Assembly: GCF_013266755.1 (NCBI RefSeq)
Contig: NZ_JABRWJ010000003.1
Location: 372,001-436,000 of the forward strand
DNA from: Pseudaquabacterium terrae
GTDB lineage: Bacteria > Pseudomonadota > Gammaproteobacteria > Burkholderiales > Burkholderiaceae_C
DNA length: 64,000 nt
Direction of reading: 5' to 3'
Part shown: positions 1 through 8,332 of the stretch, piece after piece
How positions within the stretch are numbered: position 1 is the first letter of the stretch
Layout of the letters: every line of letters begins with the position of its first letter
Notes under the pieces: model-generated
The model's input: only the letters and a program-made list of their open reading frames with translations
What the model was told of the DNA's origin: nothing
Databases searched by the model: none
Position numbers and translations under genes: made by a program

Positions 1-52
1 GGATGGCGCGCTGCACGGCGGCGAGCGCATCGAGAATCATCGGGGTGTTCAA
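1..52 (-). CDS. 5' end of an unidentified gene downstream of the glycerol importer operon
   Basis: Only the first 17 codons are in the window (TTG start at 52; the peptide begins MNTPMILDALAAVQRAI). An AAGGAG ribosome-binding site sits 5 nt before the TTG, which favours it over the ATG at 40. It lies 24 nt after the preceding gene on the same strand and so belongs to the same operon. The leading helix resembles the start of DhaL (Dak2-domain) proteins, which would complement the DhaK encoded at 7349-8332, but 17 residues are too few to decide. Confidence 0.5.
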   Translation of the reverse strand, partial: MNTPMILDALAAVQRAI

Positions 53-76
53 GATTTCTCCTTGTCTTGGGGGGAG

Positions 77-316
77 TCATGCGTGAGCGGCGTGCTCGGT
101 GCAGCGGACCGGCTGCACGTCCGGCAGCGTGAACTCGCGTCCGCGGACGGCGCGGGCGTAGAGATAGTTGTTGCGGGCGCGCTCGCTGAGCGAATCCATG
201 TCGACGCGGCCTGCCGCGTCGCACGGGAAGACATAGGCGCGCCCGGGTTGAAACAGCGAGCGGAAACAGAGCTCGAAGTGCCGCGGAGCATCGAGCAGCG
301 CGTACGAGTCGTTCAT
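77..316 (-). CDS. small conserved hypothetical protein in the glycerol importer operon
   Basis: A 79-residue protein with no signal peptide or membrane segment. The ATG at 316 has a good AAGGAGA ribosome-binding site 6 nt upstream. It contains the run ARNNYLYARAVRGREF, a pattern I associate with small uncharacterised proteins common in Burkholderiales; no function is known to me. It starts 25 nt after the second ATPase gene and precedes the gene cut by the left edge, so it is probably co-transcribed with the transporter. There are two cysteines (near residues 17 and 73) but no metal-binding pattern. Real coding is likely from its position and codon pattern. Confidence 0.7.
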   Translation of the reverse strand: MNDSYALLDAPRHFELCFRSLFQPGRAYVFPCDAAGRVDMDSLSERARNNYLYARAVRGREFTLPDVQPVRCTEHAAHA

Positions 317-341
317 GTCGGTCTCCTTGGCAAACGAGCGT

Positions 342-1361
342 TCAGCGCGACGCAGCGAGGCGCTGCCCCGCTCCGTCGAAGAACATGCAGCGCTCGGGCG
401 GGAAGGTCATCTGCACCCGCGCGCCCGGCACCAGGGCCTGGTCGAGCATCGAGCGGGCACGCACCTCGACGCCGGAGCGCTCGGCGACGATCAGGTGCTT
501 GACCAGCGAGCATTCGATGACCGCATAGGCCTGCGAACCGTCGCCGTCGGGCGACAGCTCCACGTCCTCGGGCCGGATCGCAACGTGCTTCGCATGCGGG
601 ACGACGCTGCCGGCGAACCACGCTGCCGGCAGCACGTTGATCGCCGGCGAGCCCAGCCGCTGCGCCACTTCCAGCGACTGCGGCTGGTCGTAGATCTCGA
701 GCGGCGTGCCGACCTGGGCGATGCGGCCATGTTCGAGGATCGCGATGCGATCGGCCAGCGTCGTCGCCTCGACCTGGTCGTGCGTGACGTAGACCACCGT
801 CGCGCCGCTCGCGCGCTGCAGGCGCTTGAGCTCGACGCGCAGTTCCTCGCGCAGCCCGGCGTCCAGCGACGACAGCGGCTCGTCCATCAGGTACACGCGT
901 GGCTCGCGCACCAGCGCGCGGCCGATCGCCACGCGCTGCATCTCGCCGCCGGACAGCGCGGTCGACTTGCGCTGCAGCTTGCTCTCGATGTGCAGCACCG
1001 CGGCAACGCGCTCGACACGGCGGCGGATCTCCGCCTCGTCCATCCGGCGCATCGGCGCGCGCAGCGGGAAGGCCATGTTGTCGTACACGCTCAGGTGCGG
1101 GTACAGCGAGTACTGCTGGAAGACGAAGGCGCAGTCGCGCTGCGCGGGCGGCGCGGCCGTCAGGTCGGCACCATTCATGCGCAGCTGGCCGGCATCCGGC
1201 GTCTCGAGGCCGGCGATCAGCCGCAGCGTCGTCGTCTTGCCGGCGCCGCTGGGGCCCAGCAGCACGAAGAACTCGCCGTCGGCGATGTCCAGGCGCATGT
1301 CGTCGACGGCGGTGATGTCGCCGAAGCGCTTGGTGATGCCTTGAAGGGAAATGCTAGCCAT
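342..1361 (-). CDS. glpT: ABC transporter ATP-binding protein, glycerol-type importer (GlpT-like)
   Basis: A 339-residue nucleotide-binding subunit of the MalK/UgpC class, one of two in this operon, expected to pair with the other ATPase (1354-2460) and drive uptake through the two permeases. Walker A (GPSGAGKT) lies near residues 37-44, the signature motif is a normal LSGGE, Walker B reads MDEPLSSLD, and a C-terminal TOBE-like regulatory domain follows from about residue 235. The ATG at 1361 overlaps the end of the upstream ATPase gene by 8 nt, showing translational coupling. Two different ATPases in one importer is typical of the rhizobial GlpSTPQV glycerol system, which supports the assignment; which of the two is S or T is uncertain. 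Confidence 0.85.
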   Translation of the reverse strand: MASISLQGITKRFGDITAVDDMRLDIADGEFFVLLGPSGAGKTTTLRLIAGLETPDAGQLRMNGADLTAAPPAQRDCAFVFQQYSLYPHLSVYDNMAFPLRAPMRRMDEAEIRRRVERVAAVLHIESKLQRKSTALSGGEMQRVAIGRALVREPRVYLMDEPLSSLDAGLREELRVELKRLQRASGATVVYVTHDQVEATTLADRIAILEHGRIAQVGTPLEIYDQPQSLEVAQRLGSPAINVLPAAWFAGSVVPHAKHVAIRPEDVELSPDGDGSQAYAVIECSLVKHLIVAERSGVEVRARSMLDQALVPGARVQMTFPPERCMFFDGAGQRLAASR

Positions 1362-2460
1362 GGCGCATGCTCGGTCGGTGGGCGGTGGTGGTGGCACTGG
1401 GCAGCAGGCGCTCGGTGACGGCGTCGAAGAGCACCAGCCGCGAGGTGTCGAAGGCCAGGCCGACGCGCTCTCCCTCGACCGGCCGCGTGTGCTTGTCGAC
1501 CAGCGCCTTCAACGTGCCGGCTTCGGTCTTCAGCTCGGCGATCCAGTGCGAGCCGAAGTACTCGATCCGCTCGACATGGCCGCCCAGGCCCTCGCCGCTC
1601 GGCACCAGGCGCACGTGCTCGGGCCGCACGCCGAGCAGCGCGCGATCGGCATCGCCCTGCAGCGCGGGCACGTCGACCAGGCGGCCGTCGACCTGCACCT
1701 GCGAGTCGCCGCCGGCCACCGTGCCGCGCACCTGCAGCAGGTTCATCGGCGGGCGGCCGATGAAGCGGGCGACGAAGACGCACGACGGGAAGTTGTAGAT
1801 GCCGTGCGGATCGTCGGCCTGCAGGATCTCGCCGTTGTTCATCACGACGATGTGGTCGGCCAGCGCCATCGCCTCGTTCTGGTCGTGCGTGACGAAGACG
1901 GTGGTGGTCTTCAGGCGCTCGTGCAGCTTGCGCAGCTCGACGCACATCAGCTCGCGGAACTCGGCGTCCAGCGTGCCCAGCGGCTCGTCCATCAGGAAGG
2001 CCTTGGGCTCGCGCACGATCGCCCGGCCGAGCGCCACGCGCTGGCGGTCGCCACCGGCCAGGCCGCCGACGCGCGACCCCAGCAGGTGCTCGATGCGCAG
2101 GATGCCGGCGACCTCGTTGATGCGGCGATCGATCTCGGCGCGCGGCACGCCTTCGTTGCGCAGCGGGAATTCCAGGTTGTCGCGCACGCCCATGTGCGGG
2201 TACAGCGCGAACAGCTGGAACACCATCGCGATGTCGCGCTCGCGCGGGCGCCGATAGGTGACGTCACTGCCGTCCAAGGTGATCGTCCCGCCGGTCGGGA
2301 ACTCGAGCCCGGCGATCATGCGCAAGGTCGTCGTCTTGCCGCAGCCCGAGGGGCCCAGCAGAACGACGAACTTGCCGTCTTCGAGCACCAGCGAGGAGTT
2401 CTTAACCGCGGTGAAGTCGGCGAAGCGCTTCTGCAGGTTCTGGATTCGGATTTCAGCCAT
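1354..2460 (-). CDS. glpS: ABC transporter ATP-binding protein, glycerol-type importer (GlpS-like)
   Basis: A 368-residue ATPase subunit. Walker A is GPSGCGKT near residues 35-42; the Q-loop, Walker B (MDEPLGTLD) and H-loop (VTHDQ) are present; the C-terminal third is a TOBE-type domain. The signature motif is unusual, LAGGDRQR in place of LSGGQ, while the partner ATPase keeps a canonical one; this suggests asymmetric ATP sites in the heterodimer. It begins 7 nt after the DUF2160 gene and overlaps the next ATPase gene. Assignment to the glycerol system rests on the operon as a whole, especially the DUF2160 protein. Confidence 0.85.
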   Translation of the reverse strand: MAEIRIQNLQKRFADFTAVKNSSLVLEDGKFVVLLGPSGCGKTTTLRMIAGLEFPTGGTITLDGSDVTYRRPRERDIAMVFQLFALYPHMGVRDNLEFPLRNEGVPRAEIDRRINEVAGILRIEHLLGSRVGGLAGGDRQRVALGRAIVREPKAFLMDEPLGTLDAEFRELMCVELRKLHERLKTTTVFVTHDQNEAMALADHIVVMNNGEILQADDPHGIYNFPSCVFVARFIGRPPMNLLQVRGTVAGGDSQVQVDGRLVDVPALQGDADRALLGVRPEHVRLVPSGEGLGGHVERIEYFGSHWIAELKTEAGTLKALVDKHTRPVEGERVGLAFDTSRLVLFDAVTERLLPSATTTAHRPSMRHG

Positions 2461-2467
2461 GGTCAGC

Positions 2468-2665
2468 TCAGGTCTGTGGCAACTTGCCGGCGATGGTGTA
2501 GCCGATCACGCCGGCCAGCAGCACGGTGAAGCCGTAGCTGTAGACGTCGATCGACCAGGGTTGCATCAGCATCACCAGGCCCAGGCCGATCAGCCCGCCG
2601 GAACCGTGCTCCCACGGCGCGCGGCGCAGCCAGCGCGGCGTGGCGCGTTTGGAGGTACTGCTCAT
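2468..2665 (-). CDS. glpU: DUF2160 small membrane protein of the glycerol ABC importer (GlpU-like)
   Basis: A 65-residue protein with two predicted membrane segments (about residues 22-38 and 42-58) separated by a short polar turn. DUF2160 proteins of this size occur next to glycerol ABC importers (GlpU in rhizobia), where their role is not clear. The ATG at 2665 overlaps the stop of the upstream permease by 4 nt (ATGA), so the two are translationally coupled. This gene is the best single marker that the operon is a glycerol-type importer rather than another carbohydrate transporter. Confidence 0.85.
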   Translation of the reverse strand: MSSTSKRATPRWLRRAPWEHGSGGLIGLGLVMLMQPWSIDVYSYGFTVLLAGVIGYTIAGKLPQT

Positions 2666-3609
2666 TTGCGGATCGCTCCGAAGGTCACGCCACGCAGCAG
2701 GTGCTTGCGCAGCAGCACGGTGAAGAAGAGCACCGGCAGCAGGAACAGCGTGGTGCCGGCCGCCATCGCGGGCCAGTCCAGGCCACCCTCGCCGATGATG
2801 GTGGGGATGAACGGCGGCGAGGTCTGCGCTGTGCCGCTGGTCAGGAGCAGCGCGAACGCGTACTCGTTCCAGGCGAAGATCAGGCAGAAGATCGCGGTGG
2901 TGGCGATGCCCGTGGCCGCCTGCGGCAGCACGACCCGCAGGAAGGCCTGCCAGCGCGTGTAGCCGTCGACCATCGCAGCTTCCTCGTACTCGCGCGGAAT
3001 CTCGTCCATGAAGCCCTGCAGCAGCCACACCGAGAGCGAGAGATTCACCACCGTGTACATCAGGATCAGGCCGAGGTGCGTGTCGCTGAGGCCGATGGTG
3101 CGGAACATCAGGTAGACCGGAATGGCGATCGCGATCGGCGGCATCATCCGGGTCGAGAGGATGAAGAACAGCAAGTCGTCCTTGCCCGGCACCCGAAAGC
3201 GCGAGAAGGCATAGGCCGCGAGCGTGCCCAGCACCACCGACAGCAGCGTCGAGCCGAAGCCGATCAACAGCGAGTTGCTGTAGCGGTCGATGAAGCGCGA
3301 GGGGCCGGCGAGGATCATCTGCTGCTCGCGCACCAGGCTCTCGTACCAGGTCGCGGGCGGCGGCAGTGCCGCCATCTCCTCGGCCCCGACGCGCGAACGC
3401 GTCGTGAACAGGTTGACGTAGCCGATCAGCGACTGCTCGGCGACGAGCTTCGGCGGGTAGGCGATCGCGTCATTCGGGGTGCGAAAGCCGGTCATGAAGA
3501 TCCACACCAGCGGGATCAGCGAGACGACCGCGTAGGTGATCACGACGATGCCGGCGAACCACTTGGAACCCGCGCTCGGCTCGAGCGGGCTGTGAGGGAC
3601 GGCTTTCAT
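2662..3609 (-). CDS. glpQ: ABC transporter permease, glycerol-type importer (GlpQ-like)
   Basis: A 315-residue inner-membrane permease of the MalG type with six predicted membrane helices. The cytoplasmic EAA loop that contacts the ATPases is visible as EEAAMVDGYTRWQAF near residues 205-220. A long periplasmic loop with an RSRVGAEEMAALPPP stretch follows the first helix. The start codon overlaps the stop of the partner permease (ATGA at 3606-3609) and its own stop overlaps the DUF2160 start. It should form the membrane channel with the protein encoded at 3606-4547. Confidence 0.85.
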   Translation of the reverse strand: MKAVPHSPLEPSAGSKWFAGIVVITYAVVSLIPLVWIFMTGFRTPNDAIAYPPKLVAEQSLIGYVNLFTTRSRVGAEEMAALPPPATWYESLVREQQMILAGPSRFIDRYSNSLLIGFGSTLLSVVLGTLAAYAFSRFRVPGKDDLLFFILSTRMMPPIAIAIPVYLMFRTIGLSDTHLGLILMYTVVNLSLSVWLLQGFMDEIPREYEEAAMVDGYTRWQAFLRVVLPQAATGIATTAIFCLIFAWNEYAFALLLTSGTAQTSPPFIPTIIGEGGLDWPAMAAGTTLFLLPVLFFTVLLRKHLLRGVTFGAIRK

Positions 3610-4547
3610 CGCTGCTTCACCTTATTGAGGAAGTTCACCGCGACCATCGACAGACCGTAGATCGACACGAACATGATGATGGCGAGCGCCGAGGCGTAGC
3701 CGGTACGCCACTTCTCGAAGGCCTCGCGCTTGAGCTTGATCGAGGCCAGCTCGGTCACCGAGCCGGGGCCGCCGTTGGTCAGCTGGTCCACCAGGTCGAA
3801 CATCTTGAAGTTCTCGATGACGCGGAACAGCAGCGCCAGGATGATGAAGGGCATCACCATCGGCAGCGTGATGCGCCAGAAGGTTGTCCATGCCGAGGCG
3901 CGGTCGATTTCAGCGGCCTCGTAGAGATACGGCGGGATCGAGCGCAGGCCAGCCAGCAGCAGCAGCATCACGTAGGGCGTCCACATCCAGGTGTCCACCA
4001 GCACGATGGCCCAAGGCGAGAGCTGCGTGTCACCCAGCATCGTGAAGGCGCCGGGCCCGCCGAAGAAGTTGACGATGTAGTTGAAGATGCCGTACTGCGG
4101 CTCGAAGAAGAACTTCCAGAAGGTACCGACCACCGCCGGCGCAAGCATCATCGGCAGCAGGATCGCGGTGCTCCAGAAGCTGTGCGAACGGAACTTGCGG
4201 TTGAGCAGCAACGCGAGGGCGAAGCCGAGCAGCAGCTGCAGCAGGATCGACCAAACCAGGAAGTGCGCCGTGGCGCGCATGTTCTCCCAGATGGCTTCAT
4301 CGTTGAGGACGCGCTGGTAGTTGGCGATGCCCAGCCACACAGTGTCAGCGTTGGGCCGGTTGGCGCGGTAGCCGGTGAACGAGAGGTAGATCGTCCACAG
4401 CAACGGGAATATGTTGAAGGCCAGCAGCAGCAGGATGGTCGGGCCGATGAAAAGCCAAGCCATGGCGCGGTCGGAGAGACCGTGCGTCGAGAGGAGTCGG
4501 GATTGCTTGGCGAGCAAGGGTGCGGGCCCAGTCTGAACGTAACTCAT
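3606..4547 (-). CDS. glpP: ABC transporter permease, glycerol-type importer (GlpP-like)
   Basis: A 313-residue inner-membrane permease of the MalF/UgpA type with six predicted helices; the first (about residues 30-50) follows a short cytoplasmic leader. The EAA loop reads YEAAEIDRASAWTTFWRI near residues 210-227. The chosen ATG at 4547 begins MSYVQTG; longer in-frame extensions run into the spacer after the binding-protein gene and are unlikely. It overlaps the next permease by 4 nt and lies 64 nt after the substrate-binding protein gene, in the usual order for this importer class. Confidence 0.85.
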   Translation of the reverse strand: MSYVQTGPAPLLAKQSRLLSTHGLSDRAMAWLFIGPTILLLLAFNIFPLLWTIYLSFTGYRANRPNADTVWLGIANYQRVLNDEAIWENMRATAHFLVWSILLQLLLGFALALLLNRKFRSHSFWSTAILLPMMLAPAVVGTFWKFFFEPQYGIFNYIVNFFGGPGAFTMLGDTQLSPWAIVLVDTWMWTPYVMLLLLAGLRSIPPYLYEAAEIDRASAWTTFWRITLPMVMPFIILALLFRVIENFKMFDLVDQLTNGGPGSVTELASIKLKREAFEKWRTGYASALAIIMFVSIYGLSMVAVNFLNKVKQR

Positions 4548-4611
4548 AACAGCTTTCAAGCTTGGGTGACCATGCCGGCTTGGCGCCAGGCACGGCCACC
4601 CGGTGGGTCTG

Positions 4612-5946
4612 TTACTTGATCTTGCCGTCTTCCTTGAAGATCTGGACCCAGTCCTTCTCGAGCGCGTCGAGTGCGGCCTGCGGCGTGCCCTTGCCGGCGA
4701 CGACGTAGTCGTGCACACGGTTCTGCATCGCCAGCAGCAGCTGCGCGTACGACGGATCAGCCGGGAAGTCCTTCACCATCTTCATGGAGTCCTGGAACAC
4801 TGGGGCGTACGAAGTGCTCTTCGCAAAGCCCGGCTGGTTCAGGATCGAGTTCAGGCAAGTGAAGCCGCCGCCCTTCCACCACCCCTCTTGGATGGCCGGT
4901 TGCGCGAACCACTTCATGTACTCGAGCGCCATCTCCTGCTTGTCGGAGTACTTGACGACCGAGATGCCCTGGCCGCCGAGTTGCGCGTGGCTCACGGTGC
5001 CCTTGGGGATCGCGAAGAAGCCCGTCTTCTCGCCGCCGACTTGCGGGTCCTTCGAGATGCCGGGGAAGAAGGCGATGAAGTTCATCTGCATCGCGACCTG
5101 ACCCGACCGGTACGAGTCGAGGTTCTCGCCCATGTAGGCGTTCGAGTGCCCCGGAGGCGTGACGGTGTCGTACAGTTCCTTGTAGACCTGCAGCCCCTTG
5201 ACGGCGCCGGGGCCGTTGATGAAGCCCTTCAGGTCATACGCCTTCTTGGGGTTCATGTAATCCATGCCGTAGGCGTACATGGTGTTCGCCACGCCCATCG
5301 TGATGCCTTCAGAGCCGCGCTCGGTGTAGAGCGCCGCGCCGTAGACCTTCTTGCCGTCGATCGTGCGGTTCTGGAAGAACTGACCCACTTCCTTGAACTC
5401 GTCCCAGGTCTTCGGCGGGGCCAGGTCACGGCCATACTTCTGCTTGAACTCGGCCTTCAGCTCGGGCCGGCCGAACCAGTCCTTGCGGTAGGTGAACGCC
5501 ACTGCGTCGCCCATTGCCGGCAGCGCGTAGTAGTTCTTCGTGCCCTTCGGCCAGGTCGAGTAGCCCTCGACGGTGGCCGGCGCGAAGTCGCTCATCTTGA
5601 TGGCGTTCTTGTCGAAGAACTCGTTCAGCTTGACGTAGTGGCCTTCGGTGGCCGCCGAGCCGATCCACTGGCTGTCGCCGATCAGCAGATCGCACAGCTT
5701 GCCCTTGGAGTTCAGCTCGTTGAGCATGCGTTGCGCGAAGTTCGGCCAGGGCACGAACTCGTACTTCATTGCAATGCCGGTCTTGGCCGTGAAGTCCTTC
5801 GACAACTCGACCAGCGCATTGGCCGGGTCCCAGGCCGCCCAGCACAGCGTCAACTGCTTCTGCTGTGCCTGCGCGCCGCTACACATCAGCGCAGCCGTCG
5901 CGAACGCGCTCGCGGCGATGGCCAGCTTGCTCTTGTTGAAGCTCAT
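4612..5946 (-). CDS. glpV: periplasmic substrate-binding protein, glycerol-type ABC importer (GlpV-like)
   Basis: A 444-residue secreted protein with a clear Sec signal peptide (cleavage likely after AQA near residue 27), then a family 1 extracellular solute-binding fold. It captures the substrate in the periplasm and delivers it to the two permeases. The ATG at 5946 has an AGGAGA ribosome-binding site 7 nt upstream; an ATG 21 nt further upstream is less well placed. It is the first gene of a minus-strand operon of at least eight genes and faces the LacI-type regulator at 6270. The ligand is inferred to be glycerol or a related small polyol from the DUF2160 gene and the nearby DhaK. Confidence 0.85.
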   Translation of the reverse strand: MSFNKSKLAIAASAFATAALMCSGAQAQQKQLTLCWAAWDPANALVELSKDFTAKTGIAMKYEFVPWPNFAQRMLNELNSKGKLCDLLIGDSQWIGSAATEGHYVKLNEFFDKNAIKMSDFAPATVEGYSTWPKGTKNYYALPAMGDAVAFTYRKDWFGRPELKAEFKQKYGRDLAPPKTWDEFKEVGQFFQNRTIDGKKVYGAALYTERGSEGITMGVANTMYAYGMDYMNPKKAYDLKGFINGPGAVKGLQVYKELYDTVTPPGHSNAYMGENLDSYRSGQVAMQMNFIAFFPGISKDPQVGGEKTGFFAIPKGTVSHAQLGGQGISVVKYSDKQEMALEYMKWFAQPAIQEGWWKGGGFTCLNSILNQPGFAKSTSYAPVFQDSMKMVKDFPADPSYAQLLLAMQNRVHDYVVAGKGTPQAALDALEKDWVQIFKEDGKIK

Positions 5947-6094
5947 CCTCGGTCTCCTGTTCGACATGACATCGCGGCCATTGGCCGCGGGTTGGTGCAT
6001 CGGGCTTCGGCCGGCGGCCGGCCCCGGGCTTAAGGACCCCGCTCGGCACACGCCGGGCAGCGACCTTGTAGCCAAGTGTAGGAACATCAATTAA

Positions 6095-6123
6095 TAAATC
6101 ACTCAATGAAAACCCTAAAGCAA
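6095..6123 (-). promoter_or_regulatory. possible sigma70-like promoter of the glycerol importer operon
   Basis: The 323-nt gap between the binding-protein gene and the LacI-type regulator contains an AT-rich island. Read on the minus strand it offers TTGCTT (6118-6123) and GATTTA (6095-6100) separated by 17 nt, about 150 nt before the start codon. A small dyad, ATCA-TTCG-TGAT at 6123-6134, adjoins it and could be an operator. The rest of the gap shows nothing else I can name. The elements are weak matches. Confidence 0.3.
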
Positions 6124-6269
6124 TCATTCGTGATGTGAAATCCTCACGCGCGAGCGCCGCCAGCCGCCGAAGGCCCCCACGCCGCCAGGGGCAGCAACGC
6201 TTGGCCCTGCTGCGCGATTCGGCGACACTGCGATCGATTTAGTTCTTGGCTGCTGAGTGGCCACATCAC

Positions 6270-7304
6270 ATGACGAACTCAGTCACCATCACCAAGATCG
6301 CCGAGACGGCCGGCGTCAGCACGGCCACGGTCGACCGGGTGCTGAACAACCGCCCCGGCGTCAACCCGACCACGGTGCGCAAGGTGCGCGAGGCCATGGC
6401 GAACCTCGGCGGCGGTGCGCCGATCCGAGGGCGCCCGCGCTCGACGTCGAACTACCGCTTCGCCTTCGTGCTGCCGGCGGCGCGTCTGGGCTTCTTCGAC
6501 CTGGTCGACCGCGTCGTCGCGCAGACGGCGGGCGAGTTCCGCCACCAGCACATCACCGAGGTCACGCACCGGCTGCCGGCGGCCGACGGCATGGTCTTCG
6601 CGGCCGAGCTCGCGAAACTGTCGGACCTGGACGGCGTGGCGCTGCTGGCGCCCGACGTGCCGGCGGTGAAGCTGGCGATCAACGAGCTGGTGCGTGCCGG
6701 CGTGCACGTGGTGACGCTGTTCTCCGACGTGCCCGGCTCGCTGCGCGAAACCGCGATCGGCGCCGACAGCCGCGCTGCAGGTCGCACAGCAGGCCTGCTG
6801 CTCGGCCGCTCGCTGCCGCGCAATCAGCCGGCGCTGTGCGCGTTGCTGTCCCCGGCCACGCGCTACGCCGCCGAGATCGACCGCCGCATCGGCTTCCAGC
6901 AGGTGCTCGAAGAACGCTTCCCGAAGGCGCGCGTGCTGCGCCTGTTCGAGCTGCCCGAGTCCGAGGACGAGGCCTATGAGTACGCGCGCAGCGTGCTCAC
7001 GCCCGAGGCCACCGAGGGCCGCATCGACGCGCTGTACAACGTCGGCCCCTGCAGCTTCGGCGTCGCACGCGCGCTCACCGAGCACGGCTACACCCACGAC
7101 CTGATGTTCGTCGCGCACGACCTGCTCGAAGTGCACCGCTCGATGCTGCTGTCGGGGGCTTTGAGCTACCTGCTGCACCAGGACGTGCAGTACGCGGTGA
7201 CGGCCGCTACCCGCGTGCTGCGGGCGCTGTGCGATGGCGTGCGCGGCGCGCTGGCGATCAACAACCCGCGCGTGGAGATCCTGACCGCGGAAAACTTGGC
7301 GTGA
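6270..7304 (+). CDS. LacI-family transcriptional regulator
   Basis: A 344-residue regulator. The N-terminal LacI helix-turn-helix is plain (ITKIAETAGVSTATVDRVLN, residues about 5-25, followed by NRPGVNPTTVRKV), and the rest is a periplasmic-binding-protein-like effector domain. The ATG at 6270 is preferred to a TTG at 6246. It is divergent from the importer operon and 44 nt upstream of dhaK, so it is the obvious candidate to control both in response to the imported polyol or a metabolite. Characterised glycerol importers of this type are usually described with DeoR-type GlpR regulators, so a LacI-type one is notable. Confidence 0.85.
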   Translation: MTNSVTITKIAETAGVSTATVDRVLNNRPGVNPTTVRKVREAMANLGGGAPIRGRPRSTSNYRFAFVLPAARLGFFDLVDRVVAQTAGEFRHQHITEVTHRLPAADGMVFAAELAKLSDLDGVALLAPDVPAVKLAINELVRAGVHVVTLFSDVPGSLRETAIGADSRAAGRTAGLLLGRSLPRNQPALCALLSPATRYAAEIDRRIGFQQVLEERFPKARVLRLFELPESEDEAYEYARSVLTPEATEGRIDALYNVGPCSFGVARALTEHGYTHDLMFVAHDLLEVHRSMLLSGALSYLLHQDVQYAVTAATRVLRALCDGVRGALAINNPRVEILTAENLA

Positions 7305-7348
7305 CGCGACGGCCGCGGCAGCTCACAATGCCCCGAAAGAGGGCCGCT

Positions 7349-8332
7349 ATGAAGAAGTTCCTCAATTCGTCCGACGACCTGGTGGCCGACAGCGTGGCCG
7401 GCCTGGTGATGGCGCACGAAGAGCTGCTGGCGCTGAACGAATCGCCGCTGTTCGTCTGCCGCCGCACGCCCAAGAAGAAGCGCGTCGCGCTGATCTCCGG
7501 CGGCGGCTCGGGCCACGAGCCGCTGCACACCGGCTACGTCGGTCCCGGCATGCTCGATGCGGCCTGCCCCGGCGAGGTGTTCACCGCACCGACGCCCGAC
7601 CAGATCGTCGCCGCCGCGAAGCGCGTCGACGCCGGCCAGGGCGTGCTGATGATCGTCAAGAACTACGCGGGCGACTGCGCGAGCTTCCAGGTCGCGACCG
7701 ACATGCTGGACGTCGACTGCGCCACCGTGCTCGTCAACGACGACGTGGCCGTCGACAGCTCCACCCGCACCCCCGGGCGGCGCGGCGTGGCCGGCACGCT
7801 GGTGGTCGAGAAGATGCTCGGCGCCGCCGCCGAAGCCGGCGCCGACCTCTACGAATGCAAGGCGCTCGGCGCGCGCGTGAACAGCAACACCGCGTCGATG
7901 GGCGTCGCGCTGACCAGCTGCATCGTGCCCGAGGCCGCCGCACCGACCTTCGAGATCGGCCCGTCGGAGATCGAGGTCGGCGTCGGCATCCATGGGGAAC
8001 CGGGCCGCTACCGCCGCTCGCTGCTGCCGGCCGACGACATCGTCACGCTGCTGCTCGAGCCGATCCTGAAGGACCTGGCGCTGGCCACCGGCCGGGAGGT
8101 GTTGCTGCACGTCAACGGCTTCGGCGGCACGCCGCTGATCGAGCTGCACCTGCTGAACAAAGTAGCCACCCAGCGGCTGCGCGAGCACGGCCTGGTGATC
8201 AGGCGTTGGCTGGTCGGCAACCACACCAGCTCGCTCGAGATGGCCGGCGCGTCGCTGACCCTGACCGCGCTCGACGACGAGCTGCTCGGGCTGTGGGACG
8301 CGCCGGTGCTCACGCCGTCTCTGCGCTGGTGA
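7349..8332 (+). CDS. dhaK: dihydroxyacetone kinase, DhaK substrate-binding subunit
   Basis: A 327-residue Dak1-domain protein that binds dihydroxyacetone (or a related ketose) covalently through a histidine while DhaL supplies the nucleotide. The key residues can be seen: His56 in GGGSGHEP, Asp109 in YAGDC and the hemiaminal-forming His215 in GIHGEPG, matching His56, Asp109 and His218 of the E. coli protein. The ATG at 7349 follows a GAAAGAGGG ribosome-binding site; an in-frame ATG at 7328 is possible. No dhaL or dhaM follows: the next gene is a convergent chemoreceptor whose end overlaps this one by 23 nt. The missing partner may be the gene cut at position 52. Confidence 0.9.
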   Translation: MKKFLNSSDDLVADSVAGLVMAHEELLALNESPLFVCRRTPKKKRVALISGGGSGHEPLHTGYVGPGMLDAACPGEVFTAPTPDQIVAAAKRVDAGQGVLMIVKNYAGDCASFQVATDMLDVDCATVLVNDDVAVDSSTRTPGRRGVAGTLVVEKMLGAAAEAGADLYECKALGARVNSNTASMGVALTSCIVPEAAAPTFEIGPSEIEVGVGIHGEPGRYRRSLLPADDIVTLLLEPILKDLALATGREVLLHVNGFGGTPLIELHLLNKVATQRLREHGLVIRRWLVGNHTSSLEMAGASLTLTALDDELLGLWDAPVLTPSLRW

